Notes: generated by a model from the sequence alone, not told the origin. A stretch of DNA of 32,684 nt from Kribbella catacumbae DSM 19601 (GCF_000372465.1 NZ_AQUZ01000085.1:1-32684), one strand, 5' to 3'; positions 22,115 to 30,595 are shown, counted from the stretch's first letter. Made by a program: numbers and translations.

Positions 22115-23974
22115 GTGCTCAGGCCTCACAAGTTCGCGGCGGCCGTTGCCGTCGCTTTAGTAGTCCCGTTGCTGACAGCCACCACAGCGACCGCCGCCGG
22201 CCCGAAGGATCCGCCGACGCCGACCATCCCGCAGCGGTATCTCGACCAGCCGATCACCTGGTCGGTCTGCTCGTTCGACGCGACCGTCAAGCGGAACTAC
22301 CCGCAGGCGCCGACCACGAACTGCGCCAAGGTCAACGTACCGATGGACTGGGCGAACCCGGACGCGCATCCCGACGTCCAGGTCGCCATCTCCTACAGCA
22401 AGGCGACCGGTACCTCGCGCGGCCTGATGACCAGCAACCCGGGCGGCCCCGGCGGCGCCGGGCTGAACCTGACCGCGAACCTCGGCGTCAGCAAGCCGCA
22501 GCTGTTCAGCGACTTCGACCTGATGGGCTTCGACCCGCGTGGCTTCGGCCAGAGCACCCCGCTGCAGTGCCTCGCCAAGGCCGAGGACCTCGAGGCGCTG
22601 CCGGTCACGCCGGACTACAAGGAGCGCACCAAGCTCACCCACAAGGTCGAGGTGGCCGAGGCGAAGCTCTACGCCGACGCCTGTTCCGCGACCGAGTTCG
22701 GCCAGTTCGTCAGCAGCCAGCAGACCGTCTACGACATGGAGTTCGTCCGGGCGCTGCTGGGAGCGCGCCAGCTCAACTTCATCGGCTACAGCTACGGCAC
22801 CTGGCTCGGCGGCTGGTACGCCGACACCTATCCGTCGCGGGTCGGCCGCTTCGTACTCGATTCGAACATGGACTGGACCCACACCCAGTGGGACAACGTG
22901 AACTTCGACCCGTGGTCCGGCCAGCGCCGCCGCGACACCCAGCTGTTCCCCTGGATCGCCCGGCACGCCGACCAGATCACCGGGCTCGGTGCGACGCCGG
23001 CTCAAGTGCTGGCGAAGTACAACGGGGTCCGTGCCTCGCTGACCACGCTGGTCAAGGCCGGCGAGAGCTCGGTCCGTGGCGACAACCTCGATGGCCTGAT
23101 CTACAGCGCGAGCTACAACAACCAGCGCTTCATCCGGGCCACGCTCGACATCCTTGTGCACGACGAGTTCGCCAAGACGCCGTCCGCCTCGGGCGAGGTC
23201 GAGCTGGCGCAGGTCGACCGGGCCTGGGCCCGGCTGGATCCCGCGTTGCAGAAGTACGACACGCTGGCCGCGCTCCGCGCCCGGTACGGCGTGTCGGCGG
23301 CGGCCTCGACGAGTCTGATCGCCGCGACGCAGGTCGACACGATGCGGTCGCTGATCGCGGATGCCAAGGAGGAGGCGGCCAAGGCTGACTCCGGCGACGC
23401 GCTGGTCAACGTCGGCGCGATCAGCACCACGGTCCGCTGCAACGACACCAAGTGGAGCAAGGACCCGAAGTTCTACCTCAAGGAAGCCGACAAGATGGCC
23501 AAGAAGTACGACTTCTTCGGCTACATGAACGGTGTGCCGATGTGCGCGTTCTGGAAGTACGCGCCGCAGGACCGCAAGCTCGACCTCGCCGGCGCACCGC
23601 GAATGCTGATCGTGCAGAGCGAGTTCGACCCGGCGACGTCGTACGAGGGATCGCTGCGGACGCACAAGGACACGCCGACCACGACCCGGTTCGTCGGGAT
23701 CGACGACGAAGGCCAGCACGGGCAGTACATCTTGTCCAAGGCCTCGTCTTGTGTGCAGGCGATCGGCGACAAGTTCGTCTTCACCGGTGAACTGCCGGGC
23801 AAGGACGAGATCTGCGGTACGTCGCCGCTGCCGGAGGACCTCTCGGTCTATGCGGTGAAGGGCCCGGTCGACGGTAAGTCGGTGCATCTGCCGAAGTCGA
23901 AGGTCGCCAACGGCCAGACCGACCCGTTGCTCCAGCAGGTGCTGGACACCGTCGCGGCCAGCGCCCTGCGGTAA
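22115..23974 (+). CDS. Secreted TAP-like alpha/beta-hydrolase (tripeptidyl aminopeptidase type)
   Basis: A 619-residue exported serine peptidase. The GTG at 22115 is preferred because GGGAGA lies about 8 nt upstream and a clean signal peptide follows (LRPHKFAAAVAVALVVPLLTA, cleavage near ATATAA); an in-frame TTG at 22058 would put 19 odd residues before it. The oxyanion-hole region is SNPGGPGGAGL, the nucleophile is Ser226 in IGYSYGTW, Asp lies in VQSEFDPATSYEG, and His in DDEGQHGQYIL. The C-terminal part with paired cysteines matches the TAP-like domain. Streptomyces relatives remove tripeptides from secreted proteins or cut hydrophobic peptides. It is co-oriented with the XRE-type gene, 102 nt downstream. 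Confidence 0.88.
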   Translation: MLRPHKFAAAVAVALVVPLLTATTATAAGPKDPPTPTIPQRYLDQPITWSVCSFDATVKRNYPQAPTTNCAKVNVPMDWANPDAHPDVQVAISYSKATGTSRGLMTSNPGGPGGAGLNLTANLGVSKPQLFSDFDLMGFDPRGFGQSTPLQCLAKAEDLEALPVTPDYKERTKLTHKVEVAEAKLYADACSATEFGQFVSSQQTVYDMEFVRALLGARQLNFIGYSYGTWLGGWYADTYPSRVGRFVLDSNMDWTHTQWDNVNFDPWSGQRRRDTQLFPWIARHADQITGLGATPAQVLAKYNGVRASLTTLVKAGESSVRGDNLDGLIYSASYNNQRFIRATLDILVHDEFAKTPSASGEVELAQVDRAWARLDPALQKYDTLAALRARYGVSAAASTSLIAATQVDTMRSLIADAKEEAAKADSGDALVNVGAISTTVRCNDTKWSKDPKFYLKEADKMAKKYDFFGYMNGVPMCAFWKYAPQDRKLDLAGAPRMLIVQSEFDPATSYEGSLRTHKDTPTTTRFVGIDDEGQHGQYILSKASSCVQAIGDKFVFTGELPGKDEICGTSPLPEDLSVYAVKGPVDGKSVHLPKSKVANGQTDPLLQQVLDTVAASALR

Positions 23975-23984
23975 GAGCGGTCTG

Positions 23985-24015
23985 CAGCTGGGGGTCCGAT
24001 CCGGGCCCTCAGCTG
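23985..24015. terminator. Bidirectional terminator between convergent genes
   Basis: CAGCTGGGGGTCC and its imperfect complement GGGCCCTCAGCTG form a stem from 23985 to 24015, with CAGCTG at both ends. It lies 11 nt after the peptidase stop and overlaps the stop of the reverse-strand regulator gene, so it can serve both. Confidence 0.6.
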
Positions 24016-24518
24016 TTGCTCTCCGCCTCCAGTTGGGCGTCTATCTCGGCCTTGCGCTTCACCCAGCGCTCGCTGAGGCCCTCGACCTCTTCCTGGATGA
24101 ACTCGACGAAGCCGATGGTCGCCCGGATCCGGCGGCCTGAAGCGGTTTCGGTCCCGGCGACGTCCAGCATCTGCCGGAGGATCTCCTCCCAGCGGGTCAG
24201 GCTGCGGTCCCGGCTCATCATCGACTGGAACCAGAAGTCGTCCTGAACCACGTAGACGTCACGCCGGCTGCCAGGCTCGCGCTCCCTGGTGGCCAGCCGT
24301 AGCTGCACCAGGTAGTTCACCGCGCCGGAGATGGCGGCCGGGCTCGCCTTGAGCAACTCGGAGAGCTCGGCGGCGGTCAGCCGGCCGGCCTGGCTGGACA
24401 GGATGGCGGCGAAGGCTCTGGCAGACATCCGCGGCCAGCCCGACTCGGCCAGCACGTTGCCGAACTGCTCGGCGTACCGCTGGACCGCTTCGTCGTCACG
24501 CTGTTTGGGTGCACTCAC
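24009..24518 (-). CDS. GbsR/MarR-type transcriptional regulator
   Basis: A 169-residue winged-helix regulator from the GTG at 24518 (MSAPKQRDDEAVQRYAEQFG); a TTG at 24545 would add nine residues and lies at the operator edge. The DNA-binding part spans about residues 15-90 (SGWPRMSARAFAAILSSQAG, LTAAELSELLKASPAAISGAVNYLVQLRLATRERE), and a C-terminal dimerisation helix follows (FIQEEVEGLSERWVKRKAEIDAQLE). It is divergent from a two-gene exporter, with a candidate operator between them, and probably represses that exporter until a toxic ligand appears. Confidence 0.88.
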   Translation of the reverse strand: MSAPKQRDDEAVQRYAEQFGNVLAESGWPRMSARAFAAILSSQAGRLTAAELSELLKASPAAISGAVNYLVQLRLATREREPGSRRDVYVVQDDFWFQSMMSRDRSLTRWEEILRQMLDVAGTETASGRRIRATIGFVEFIQEEVEGLSERWVKRKAEIDAQLEAESNS

Positions 24519-24546
24519 CGGTCCATCATCTCCCCGGGTTCTCAAT

Positions 24547-24576
24547 ATTCACAATCTTCTGAATGAAGTGTACGTT
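24547..24576 (+). promoter_or_regulatory. Exporter promoter with MarR-type operator
   Basis: TTCACA (24548-24553) and TACGTT (24571-24576) are 17 nt apart, and the ATG at 24584 falls at the expected transcription start, suggesting a leaderless exporter mRNA. The imperfect inverted repeat ATTCA-N8-TGAAT (24547-24564) covers the -35 and spacer and would let the divergent regulator shut the promoter. Confidence 0.5.
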
Positions 24577-24583
24577 ATGAATC

Positions 24584-25495
24584 ATGACATCAGCCATCGT
24601 GGTCTCTGGACTGCACAAGTCGTACGGGAGTACGCACGCCCTCGACGGTCTCGACCTGGAGGTCGCGACCGGTGAGGTGCACGGCTTCCTCGGCCCGAAC
24701 GGAGCCGGGAAGTCCACCACCATCAGGGTCCTGCTCGGTCTGCTGAAGGGTGACGACGGTGACGCGTCGCTGCTCGGCGGCGACCCGTGGCACGACGCGG
24801 CCAAGCTGCACCGGCGGCTGGCCTACGTCCCCGGTGACGTGAACCTGTGGCCGAACCTGACCGGCGGCGAGGTGATCGATCTGCTCGGCCGGCTGCGCGG
24901 CGGGCAGGACCCCAAGAAGCGCGACGACCTGCTGCGGCGCTTCGACCTCGACCCGACCAAGAAGGGCCGGACCTACTCCAAGGGCAACCGGCAGAAGGTC
25001 GCGCTGGTCGCGGCGCTCGCCTCCGACGTCGAGCTGCTGATCCTGGACGAGCCCACCTCCGGCCTGGATCCGCTGATGGAGGAGGTGTTCCGGCAGTGCA
25101 TCGAGGAGGAGCGGCAGCGCGATCGTACGGTGCTGCTGTCGAGCCACATCCTGTCGGAGGTGGAGGCGCTGTGCGACCGGATCAGCATCATCCGGCGCGG
25201 CAAGGTGGTCGAGACCGGCACGCTGGCCGACCTGCGGCACCTGACCAGGACGTCGATCCAGGCCGAGCTGGCCGCTTCGCCGAACGGGCTGGCGCAGCTG
25301 CCCGGCGTACACAGCCTTGATGTCGAGGGCAATCGAGTCCGTTGCGAGGTCGACACCGCACTGCTCGACGGCCTGATGAAGCAGCTCGCGGCGAGTGGGA
25401 TCAAGAGTCTGGTCGCGCAGCCGCCGACGCTGGAGGAGCTCTTCCTGCGGCACTACGAGGACGACGCCGCGGAGCCTGTGGCGGCGACACGATGA
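24584..25495 (+). CDS. ABC exporter ATP-binding protein, DrrA-like
   Basis: A 303-residue ATPase with Walker A GPNGAGKST near residue 40, a divergent signature region TYSKGNRQKVALVAALASD, Walker B LLILDEPTSGLDPLMEE, and the switch histidine in LLSSHILSEVE. The YSKGNRQKV signature and the C-terminal extension (about residues 215-300) fit the DrrA/antibiotic-exporter type. The start is the ATG at 24584, probably at the 5' end of the message. The next gene starts at an overlapping ATGA. Together they would expel a hydrophobic drug or lipid; the substrate is unknown. Confidence 0.92.
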   Translation: MTSAIVVSGLHKSYGSTHALDGLDLEVATGEVHGFLGPNGAGKSTTIRVLLGLLKGDDGDASLLGGDPWHDAAKLHRRLAYVPGDVNLWPNLTGGEVIDLLGRLRGGQDPKKRDDLLRRFDLDPTKKGRTYSKGNRQKVALVAALASDVELLILDEPTSGLDPLMEEVFRQCIEEERQRDRTVLLSSHILSEVEALCDRISIIRRGKVVETGTLADLRHLTRTSIQAELAASPNGLAQLPGVHSLDVEGNRVRCEVDTALLDGLMKQLAASGIKSLVAQPPTLEELFLRHYEDDAAEPVAATR

Positions 25496-27090
25496 ACGAC
25501 TTCGCCGGTACTACGACCCTGGTGCGACTCGCGCTCCGGCGGGACCGGGTGATCCTGCCGGTATGGATCCTGGTCTTCGTCTCGATGGCCGCGGGTTCCG
25601 CCAAGGCGTCGATCGACCTCTACCCGGACGTGGCGTCGCGAGTGTCCGCCGCTGAGACGACGAACTCGTCACCGGCGCTGGTTTCCTTGTACGGAAGGAT
25701 CTACGACCCCACCTCGCTGGGTGAGGTGTCGCTGTTCAAGCTGACCTCGTTCGGTGCGCTGCTGGTCGGATTGCTGGCTGCGCTGCTGGTGGTCCGGCAC
25801 ACGCGAGCCGAGGAGGAGAGCGGCCGGCTGGAGCTACTCAGCGCCGGCGTACTCGGCCGGTACGCCGCCCTCACGGCCGCGCTGATCGTCTCGGCCGGCA
25901 CGGTGATCGTGCTGGGTCTTCTGACCGCGGTGAGCTTGATGGGGACCGGCCTCCCGACGGGCGGATCCTTCGCCTTCGGCCTCACCTGGATCGCTGCTGG
26001 GCTTGCCTTCGCCGGGGTCGGTGCGCTGACCGCTCAACTGACTGAAGGCGCGCGGACGGCCAACGGCTTCACCGCCATCGTGCTGGGTGTCAGCTACGTA
26101 CTGCGTGCGCTGGGCGACTCGTCCGCCGACGGTGGCTCGCGCTGGATCTCCTGGTTCTCGCCGATCGGGTGGGCCCAGCAGATCCGCCCGTACGCCGGGG
26201 ATCGGTGGCTGCTCGCCTTGGCGCCGCTTGCGTTGCTGGTCGTGCTGGTCGTGGCCGCGTTCGCGTTGATCCGTCGACGGGATGTCGGTGCGGGTCTGGT
26301 TCGGCCGCGGCCTGGTCCGGCGACGGCTGCGGCCTCGCTGCGTTCGCCGCTGGCCTTGGCTTGGCGGTTGCATCGTGGGTCGCTCTTGGCTTGGGGGTTC
26401 GCGTTTCTGCTGCTGGGGTTCGTGGTGGGCAACATCGCTTCCAACGTTGATGGGTTCGTCAGCAGCGAAGGCGCCAAGGACTTCGTGGAGAAGCTCGGCG
26501 GGGTGAACGGCATCACCGACGCGTTCCTCTCGTCCGAGATGGGCATGCTCGGGCTGCTCGCATCCGCCTTCGGGATTCAGGCGGCGCTCCGGCTCCGCTC
26601 CGAGGAGACCGCTCTCCGCGCGGAACCCCTGCTGGCGACGGGCGTCACGCGGTACCAGTGGCTTGCTAGTCATGTGCTGATGGCGCTGCTCGGTACTGCG
26701 GTACTGGTGCTCGTTGGCGGCCTTGGGTCGGGGATCTCGAGTGGTGCGTCGCTGGGCAACATGGGTCGCCAGGTGCCGCGCATGCTGGCCGCGGCGGCCA
26801 TCCAACTGCCGGCGATCTGGGTGGTCACTGCTCTGGTGGTGCTCCTCTTCGGATTGGCGCCGAAGCTGATCACGACGGTCTGGGCGTTCTTCGGCGCGTT
26901 CCTGTTGATCGGTCAGTTCGGGCCGCTCTTCGATCTGCCTCAAGGTTTGATGGACCTTTCGCCGTACGCGCACACTCCGCGTCTGCCGGGCGGCGACTTC
27001 TCCGCGACTCCGGTGATCGTCCTTGCGGCGATCGCGCTTGCACTGCTTGTGGCCGGCTCGACAACTTTCCGTCGCCGAGACGTCGGGTGA
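25492..27090 (+). CDS. ABC-2 type exporter permease (polyketide-antibiotic exporter type)
   Basis: A 532-residue membrane protein with about twelve hydrophobic segments in two similar halves (VRLALRRDRVILPVWILVF near the start; LALAWRLHRGSLLAWGFAFLL near residue 285). This doubled layout is typical of the large exporter permeases annotated as polyketide-antibiotic exporters, so one chain may form the whole channel. The ATG at 25492 overlaps the ATPase stop; a longer in-frame extension lies within the ATPase gene and is rejected. A strong terminator follows about 80 nt after the stop. Confidence 0.9.
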   Translation: MNDFAGTTTLVRLALRRDRVILPVWILVFVSMAAGSAKASIDLYPDVASRVSAAETTNSSPALVSLYGRIYDPTSLGEVSLFKLTSFGALLVGLLAALLVVRHTRAEEESGRLELLSAGVLGRYAALTAALIVSAGTVIVLGLLTAVSLMGTGLPTGGSFAFGLTWIAAGLAFAGVGALTAQLTEGARTANGFTAIVLGVSYVLRALGDSSADGGSRWISWFSPIGWAQQIRPYAGDRWLLALAPLALLVVLVVAAFALIRRRDVGAGLVRPRPGPATAAASLRSPLALAWRLHRGSLLAWGFAFLLLGFVVGNIASNVDGFVSSEGAKDFVEKLGGVNGITDAFLSSEMGMLGLLASAFGIQAALRLRSEETALRAEPLLATGVTRYQWLASHVLMALLGTAVLVLVGGLGSGISSGASLGNMGRQVPRMLAAAAIQLPAIWVVTALVVLLFGLAPKLITTVWAFFGAFLLIGQFGPLFDLPQGLMDLSPYAHTPRLPGGDFSATPVIVLAAIALALLVAGSTTFRRRDVG

Positions 27091-27172
27091 GCGTGGCGTC
27101 GGTCTGGCCGCTGTACCGCTTGGCCGGCCTGTCCTCCAGCGTGGCGCCGGCCTGAGGGGTCCGGCGTCATCC

Positions 27173-27205
27173 GGACCCGTCCCGGGGTCCTCCCGGGACG
27201 GGTCC
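27173..27205. terminator. Strong hairpin terminator of the exporter operon
   Basis: GGACCCGTCCCGGG (27173-27186) pairs perfectly with CCCGGGACGGGTCC (27192-27205) around a 5-nt loop. TTCTC follows. It separates the exporter operon from the reductase gene 24 nt later. Confidence 0.8.
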
Positions 27206-27229
27206 TTCTCGCGCGTCTACGATCACGGG

Positions 27230-27631
27230 GTGGAACTGCGCCTGAGTGAACGGTCGGGGGACTTCGCCGACTTCTGGACCGAGCGGCATCTGTGCGTGCT
27301 CAGCACGGTGCGGGCCGACGGGACGGTTCACGCCGTCCCGGTGGGCGTGACGGTCGACCTGAAGACCGGGATCGCGCGGGTGATCTGCTCGGGTAGTTCG
27401 CACAAGGCGCGGCTGATCCGCGCGGCCGGGGCGGAGGGCGCGGCGGTCGCGGTCACTCAGACCGAAGGCCGGCGCTGGTCGACGCTCGAAGGACGCGCCG
27501 TCGTGAGCGACGACCCCGAGAAAGTCGCCGACGCCGTACGCCGGTACGCCGAGCGCTACCGCGAGCCCCGAGTCAACCCAGAACGCGTAGTCCTGGAAAT
27601 CACCATCACCAAGGCCCTCGGCAATGCCTGA
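27230..27631 (+). CDS. PPOX-fold F420-dependent reductase, Rv2074-like (biliverdin reductase type)
   Basis: A 133-residue split-barrel protein. The GTG at 27230 is preferred because TACGAT (27218-27223) stands 6 nt before it as a -10 box (leaderless start) and the family's N-terminus follows (LSERSGDFADFWTERHLCVLSTVRADG). The pattern TVHAVPVGVTVDLKTGIARVI, then GRRWSTLEGRAVV and RYAERYREPRVNPERVVLEI, closely matches what I recall of mycobacterial Rv2074, which reduces biliverdin with F420H2. The gene also sits beside cobL, as Rv2074 does in Mycobacterium tuberculosis. It overlaps cobL by eight bases. Substrate assignment rests on similarity and synteny from memory. Confidence 0.8.
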   Translation: MELRLSERSGDFADFWTERHLCVLSTVRADGTVHAVPVGVTVDLKTGIARVICSGSSHKARLIRAAGAEGAAVAVTQTEGRRWSTLEGRAVVSDDPEKVADAVRRYAERYREPRVNPERVVLEITITKALGNA

Positions 27632-28823
27632 CCCCCTAACAATCGTAGGCCTGGGCGCCGACGGCTGGCCCGGCCTGTCAACCAGCGCCCAGCAAGCAAT
27701 AACAACCGCCGAAATCCTGATGGGCAGCACCCGCCAACTCGCCCTCATCCCAGACAGCCAAGCTGTACGGGTTGCGTGGCCTTCGCCGTTGTCGGAGTCG
27801 TTGCCGGGGTTGTTGGCGACGTATCGGGGGCGGCGGATTTGTGTGCTGGCCAGTGGGGATCCGACGTTTCACGGGATCGGAACCACGCTGACCAGGTTGC
27901 TCGGGGCGGACGCAGTACGGGTGATTCCGCATCCGTCGAGTGTTTCGCTGGCGTGTGCCCGGTTGGGGTGGCCGCAGGATCAGGTGCAGGTGATCAGCCT
28001 GGTCGGGCACCCGCTCGAACTCGTCCAGCCGCACATCCAGCCCGGCCGCCGACTCGTCATACTGAGTTGGGGTGCGCACACCCCCGCCGAGGTCGCCGCG
28101 ATGCTGGTGGCGCGCGGGTACGGCGGGAGCGCGTTCACGGTGCTCGAGCAGCTGGGGTCGGCGGAGGAGCGAGTTCGCAGTACGAGGGCTGACGAGTGGG
28201 ACCACGAGGCCGACGCTCTCAACGTGATCGGCGTGCTCTGCCAGCCAGACGCCGGCGCTGAGTTGTTGTCGACGGCGCCGGGGTTGCCCGATTCGGCGTA
28301 CGAGAATGACGGGCAGCTGACCAAGCGCGAGGTCCGCGCGGTGACTCTGTCGCGGTTGGTGCCAGTGCCAGGGCAGCTGCTGTGGGATGTCGGCGGCGGC
28401 GCGGGCAGTATCGGGATCGAGTGGCTGCGACACCATCCGAGCTGTCGCGCGGTCGCGATCGAGAAAGACCCGGATCGCGCCAAGCGCCTCGACCGCAACG
28501 CCGCGACGCTGGGAGTCGCGATCCGCACGGTCATCGGCGCCGCGCCCGCGTCGCTGGGCGGTCTGGAGACGCCCGACGCAGTCTTCGTCGGCGGTGGCGC
28601 AACGATCCCCGGCGTGATCGACACCTGCTGGGAGGCACTGCGCCCCGGCGGCCGGCTCGTCGTCAACGGCGTGACGCTGGAAACCGAAGCGCTAATCGCC
28701 CGCTGGCACGGCGAACTGGGCGGTGACCTGGTCCGTCTCTTTGTCCAGCGCGCCTCACCCGTCGGCAGCATGACCGGCTGGCGTCCCGCGATGCCAGTAA
28801 CGATCTGGAGCGTGACCAAGTGA
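27624..28823 (+). CDS. cobL: Precorrin-6Y C5,15-methyltransferase (decarboxylating) CobL
   Basis: A 399-residue fusion enzyme of cobalamin synthesis. The N-terminal half is a tetrapyrrole methylase of CbiE type (LTIVGLGADGWPGLS, ICVLASGDPTFHGIG, VIPHPSSVSLACARLGW); the C-terminal half is a CbiT-type methyltransferase (TKREVRAVTLSRL, LWDVGGGAGSIGIEWLRHH, PDAVFVGGGA, GGRLVVNGVTLETEAL). It methylates C5 and C15 of precorrin-6B and decarboxylates a side chain to give precorrin-8. The ATG lies inside the end of the reductase gene (8-bp overlap). An inverted-repeat element follows its stop by 14 nt. Confidence 0.95.
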   Translation: MPDPLTIVGLGADGWPGLSTSAQQAITTAEILMGSTRQLALIPDSQAVRVAWPSPLSESLPGLLATYRGRRICVLASGDPTFHGIGTTLTRLLGADAVRVIPHPSSVSLACARLGWPQDQVQVISLVGHPLELVQPHIQPGRRLVILSWGAHTPAEVAAMLVARGYGGSAFTVLEQLGSAEERVRSTRADEWDHEADALNVIGVLCQPDAGAELLSTAPGLPDSAYENDGQLTKREVRAVTLSRLVPVPGQLLWDVGGGAGSIGIEWLRHHPSCRAVAIEKDPDRAKRLDRNAATLGVAIRTVIGAAPASLGGLETPDAVFVGGGATIPGVIDTCWEALRPGGRLVVNGVTLETEALIARWHGELGGDLVRLFVQRASPVGSMTGWRPAMPVTIWSVTK

Positions 28824-28837
28824 CCCGTGCTGGCAGA

Positions 28838-28945
28838 TTGTGTCCCGACCGACAGGACATAGTCGGGAAATCGGCGCCCAGCGCCCGCCACCTACGCCTG
28901 CACCCGGCAGACCGGCAGCACTATGTCCTGTCGATCGGGACACAA
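28838..28945. repeat. 108-bp inverted-repeat element between cobL and cobM
   Basis: The arms at 28838-28863 and 28920-28945 are 26 bp each and complementary at 25 positions (TTGTGTCCCGACCGACAGGA, continuing CATAGT, in the left arm). The 56-nt centre is GC-rich with GGCGCCCAGCGCCCGCC and a doubled CCGGCAG. It fills nearly the whole gap between the cob genes, ending just before the cobM ribosome site. In RNA it would form a long stem. It has no B12-box sequence, so it is not a recognisable cobalamin riboswitch. A small non-autonomous mobile repeat is one possibility. Confidence 0.75.
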
Positions 28946-28961
28946 CCCTCGGGAGCCTGAG

Positions 28962-29705
28962 ATGACCGTGCACTTCATCGGAGCCGGCCCCGGCGCCGCG
29001 GACCTGATCACCCTCCGCGGCCGAGACCTGATCGCCGCCTCACCCGTCTGCCTGTACGCCGGTGCGCTGGTGCCGCTCGAACTCCTCGAGCACTGCCCGG
29101 TCGGCGCGCGGAAGATCGACACCGCCTCGTTGAACCTCGACGAGATCCTCGCCGAGCTAGTCGCCGCCCACGAGGCCGACGCCGACGTCGCGCGACTCCA
29201 CTCGGGCGACCCATCCGTCTTCAGCGCCATGGCCGAGCAGATGCGCCGACTCGACGCCCTCGGCATCCCGTACGACGTGACCCCCGGCGTACCGGCGTAC
29301 GCCGCGGCAGCCGCGGCGCTCCGGCGCGAACTCACGGTCCCCGAGGTCGGCCAAACGGTCATCCTGACCCGGATCGCAGCACGCGCAACCGCGATGCCAC
29401 CCGGCGAGGACCTGGCGACCCTGGGTTTGAGCGGCGGCACGATCGTCCTGCACCTCGCCGTCCAGCACATCGAGCGCCTCGTGGAGGAGCTGACACCCAA
29501 CTACGGCACCGCTTGCCCGGTCGCTGTGGTCGCCCGCGCCTCCCGCGACGACGAACTGATCCTGCGCGGCACCCTCGCCGACATCGCCGAACAAGTACGT
29601 GCCGCAGGCATCCTCCGCACAGCAGTAGTAATCGTCGGCAAAGTCCTAGCCGCCACAACCTTCCCCGACAGCCACCTCTATTCGACCACCCGAAGCCGAG
29701 CGTGA
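28962..29705 (+). CDS. cobM: Precorrin-4 C11-methyltransferase CobM
   Basis: A 247-residue tetrapyrrole methylase that adds the C11 methyl group to precorrin-4 to give precorrin-5. The ATG at 28962 has GGGAG 6 nt upstream; an in-frame upstream extension runs into the inverted repeat and is rejected. Family motifs are VHFIGAGPGAADLITLRG at the N-terminus, CLYAGALVPLELLEHCP, ARLHSGDPSVFSAMAEQ, YDVTPGVPAYAAAAAAL and the LHLAVQHIERLVEEL region. It lies between cobL and cobK, as in mycobacteria. Confidence 0.95.
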   Translation: MTVHFIGAGPGAADLITLRGRDLIAASPVCLYAGALVPLELLEHCPVGARKIDTASLNLDEILAELVAAHEADADVARLHSGDPSVFSAMAEQMRRLDALGIPYDVTPGVPAYAAAAAALRRELTVPEVGQTVILTRIAARATAMPPGEDLATLGLSGGTIVLHLAVQHIERLVEELTPNYGTACPVAVVARASRDDELILRGTLADIAEQVRAAGILRTAVVIVGKVLAATTFPDSHLYSTTRSRA

Positions 29706-29711
29706 CGGATC

Positions 29712-29817
29712 CCCGGACCTGCGCCACTCACAAAGTGCCGCAAACCGCCTCCAACAAGGCGCGGCCACGCTCAGCGGTGACCCTGCGAGTGAGGTTTGTG
29801 AGTGCTGGACGTCCGGG
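29712..29817. repeat. 106-bp inverted-repeat element between cobM and cobK
   Basis: Arms at 29712-29734 and 29795-29817 match at 19 of 23 positions: CCCGGAC pairs with GTCCGGG and CACTCACAAA with TTTGTGAGTG, with a mostly unpaired 6-nt bulge between. The centre could form its own stem (CCGCCT with AGGCG nearby). Like the element between cobL and cobM it fills the gap between two cob genes and has nearly the same overall length, although the arm sequences differ. Confidence 0.65.
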
Positions 29818-29838
29818 ACCTAACGAGACGATGGCCGC

Positions 29839-30558
29839 GTGAAGGTCCTACTGCTCGGCGGCACGGGGGAGGCGCGGCGGCTGGCCGATGAGTTGGTGGC
29901 TGAGTTTGACGTGGTGTCGTCGCTGGCGGGGCGGACTGTCGATGCTCGGCTGCCGGCCGGTGAGGTCCATCGGGGTGGGTTCGGTGGGGTGGCTGGGCTC
30001 ATTGCTTGGCTTGTTGAGCAGCAGATCGAGGCGGTGGTGGACGCTACTCACCCCTTCGCCGCGACCATGACGGCCAACGCAGCAGCCGCTACCGCTGCGC
30101 TAGACCTTCCCCTCCTCGTACTACGTCGCCCGGGCTGGCGTGAGCAGGCTGGTGACACTTGGCACTGGGCTGCTGACGCCGGAGCGGCTGCGACTCTCCT
30201 GCCCGCGCTCGGCGAGCGCGCGTTCCTCACGATCGGCCGCCAAGGGCTGTCCGCCTTCGCCGACACCGGCGTGTGGACGCTGGCGCGCTGTGTCGATCCG
30301 CCTGAGCCGGTGCCCAGCTGGTGTGAGCTGCTGCTGGATCGTGGGCCGTATGAGCTGGCAGCCGAGCTGGAGCTAATGCGGAAGTGGCAGATCGACGTAC
30401 TAGTCACCAAGAACAGCGGTGGCGACATGACCGCGGCCAAGCTCACGGCGGCTCGGGAGTTGGGGGTGCCCGTCGTGCTGATCGAGCGGCCGCCGCTCCC
30501 GGCAGGTGTCGCGGTGGCGCGGACGACGGGCGAAGTACGGGCGTGGCTAACCGGGTGA
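29839..30558 (+). CDS. cobK: Precorrin-6A reductase CobK
   Basis: A 239-residue NADPH-dependent reductase converting precorrin-6A to precorrin-6B, the substrate of CobL. The GTG at 29839 begins the expected fold (MKVLLLGGTGEARRLADEL). Other family segments are VVDATHPFAATMTANA near residue 65, LLVLRRPGW, ERAFLTIGRQGLSAF, CELLLDRGPYELAAELELM, and LVTKNSGGDMTAAKLTAARE near residue 192. The order cobL-cobM-cobK matches the mycobacterial arrangement. No clear ribosome site precedes the GTG. Confidence 0.94.
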   Translation: MKVLLLGGTGEARRLADELVAEFDVVSSLAGRTVDARLPAGEVHRGGFGGVAGLIAWLVEQQIEAVVDATHPFAATMTANAAAATAALDLPLLVLRRPGWREQAGDTWHWAADAGAAATLLPALGERAFLTIGRQGLSAFADTGVWTLARCVDPPEPVPSWCELLLDRGPYELAAELELMRKWQIDVLVTKNSGGDMTAAKLTAARELGVPVVLIERPPLPAGVAVARTTGEVRAWLTG

Positions 30559-30595
30559 TCAGCCGGCACCAGGCCCGCCGGTAGATTGTCGTTTC

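Noticed and set aside
28838..28961. Cobalamin riboswitch upstream of cobM
   Set aside because: No B12-box-like sequence or typical arrangement; the structure is a simple long inverted repeat.
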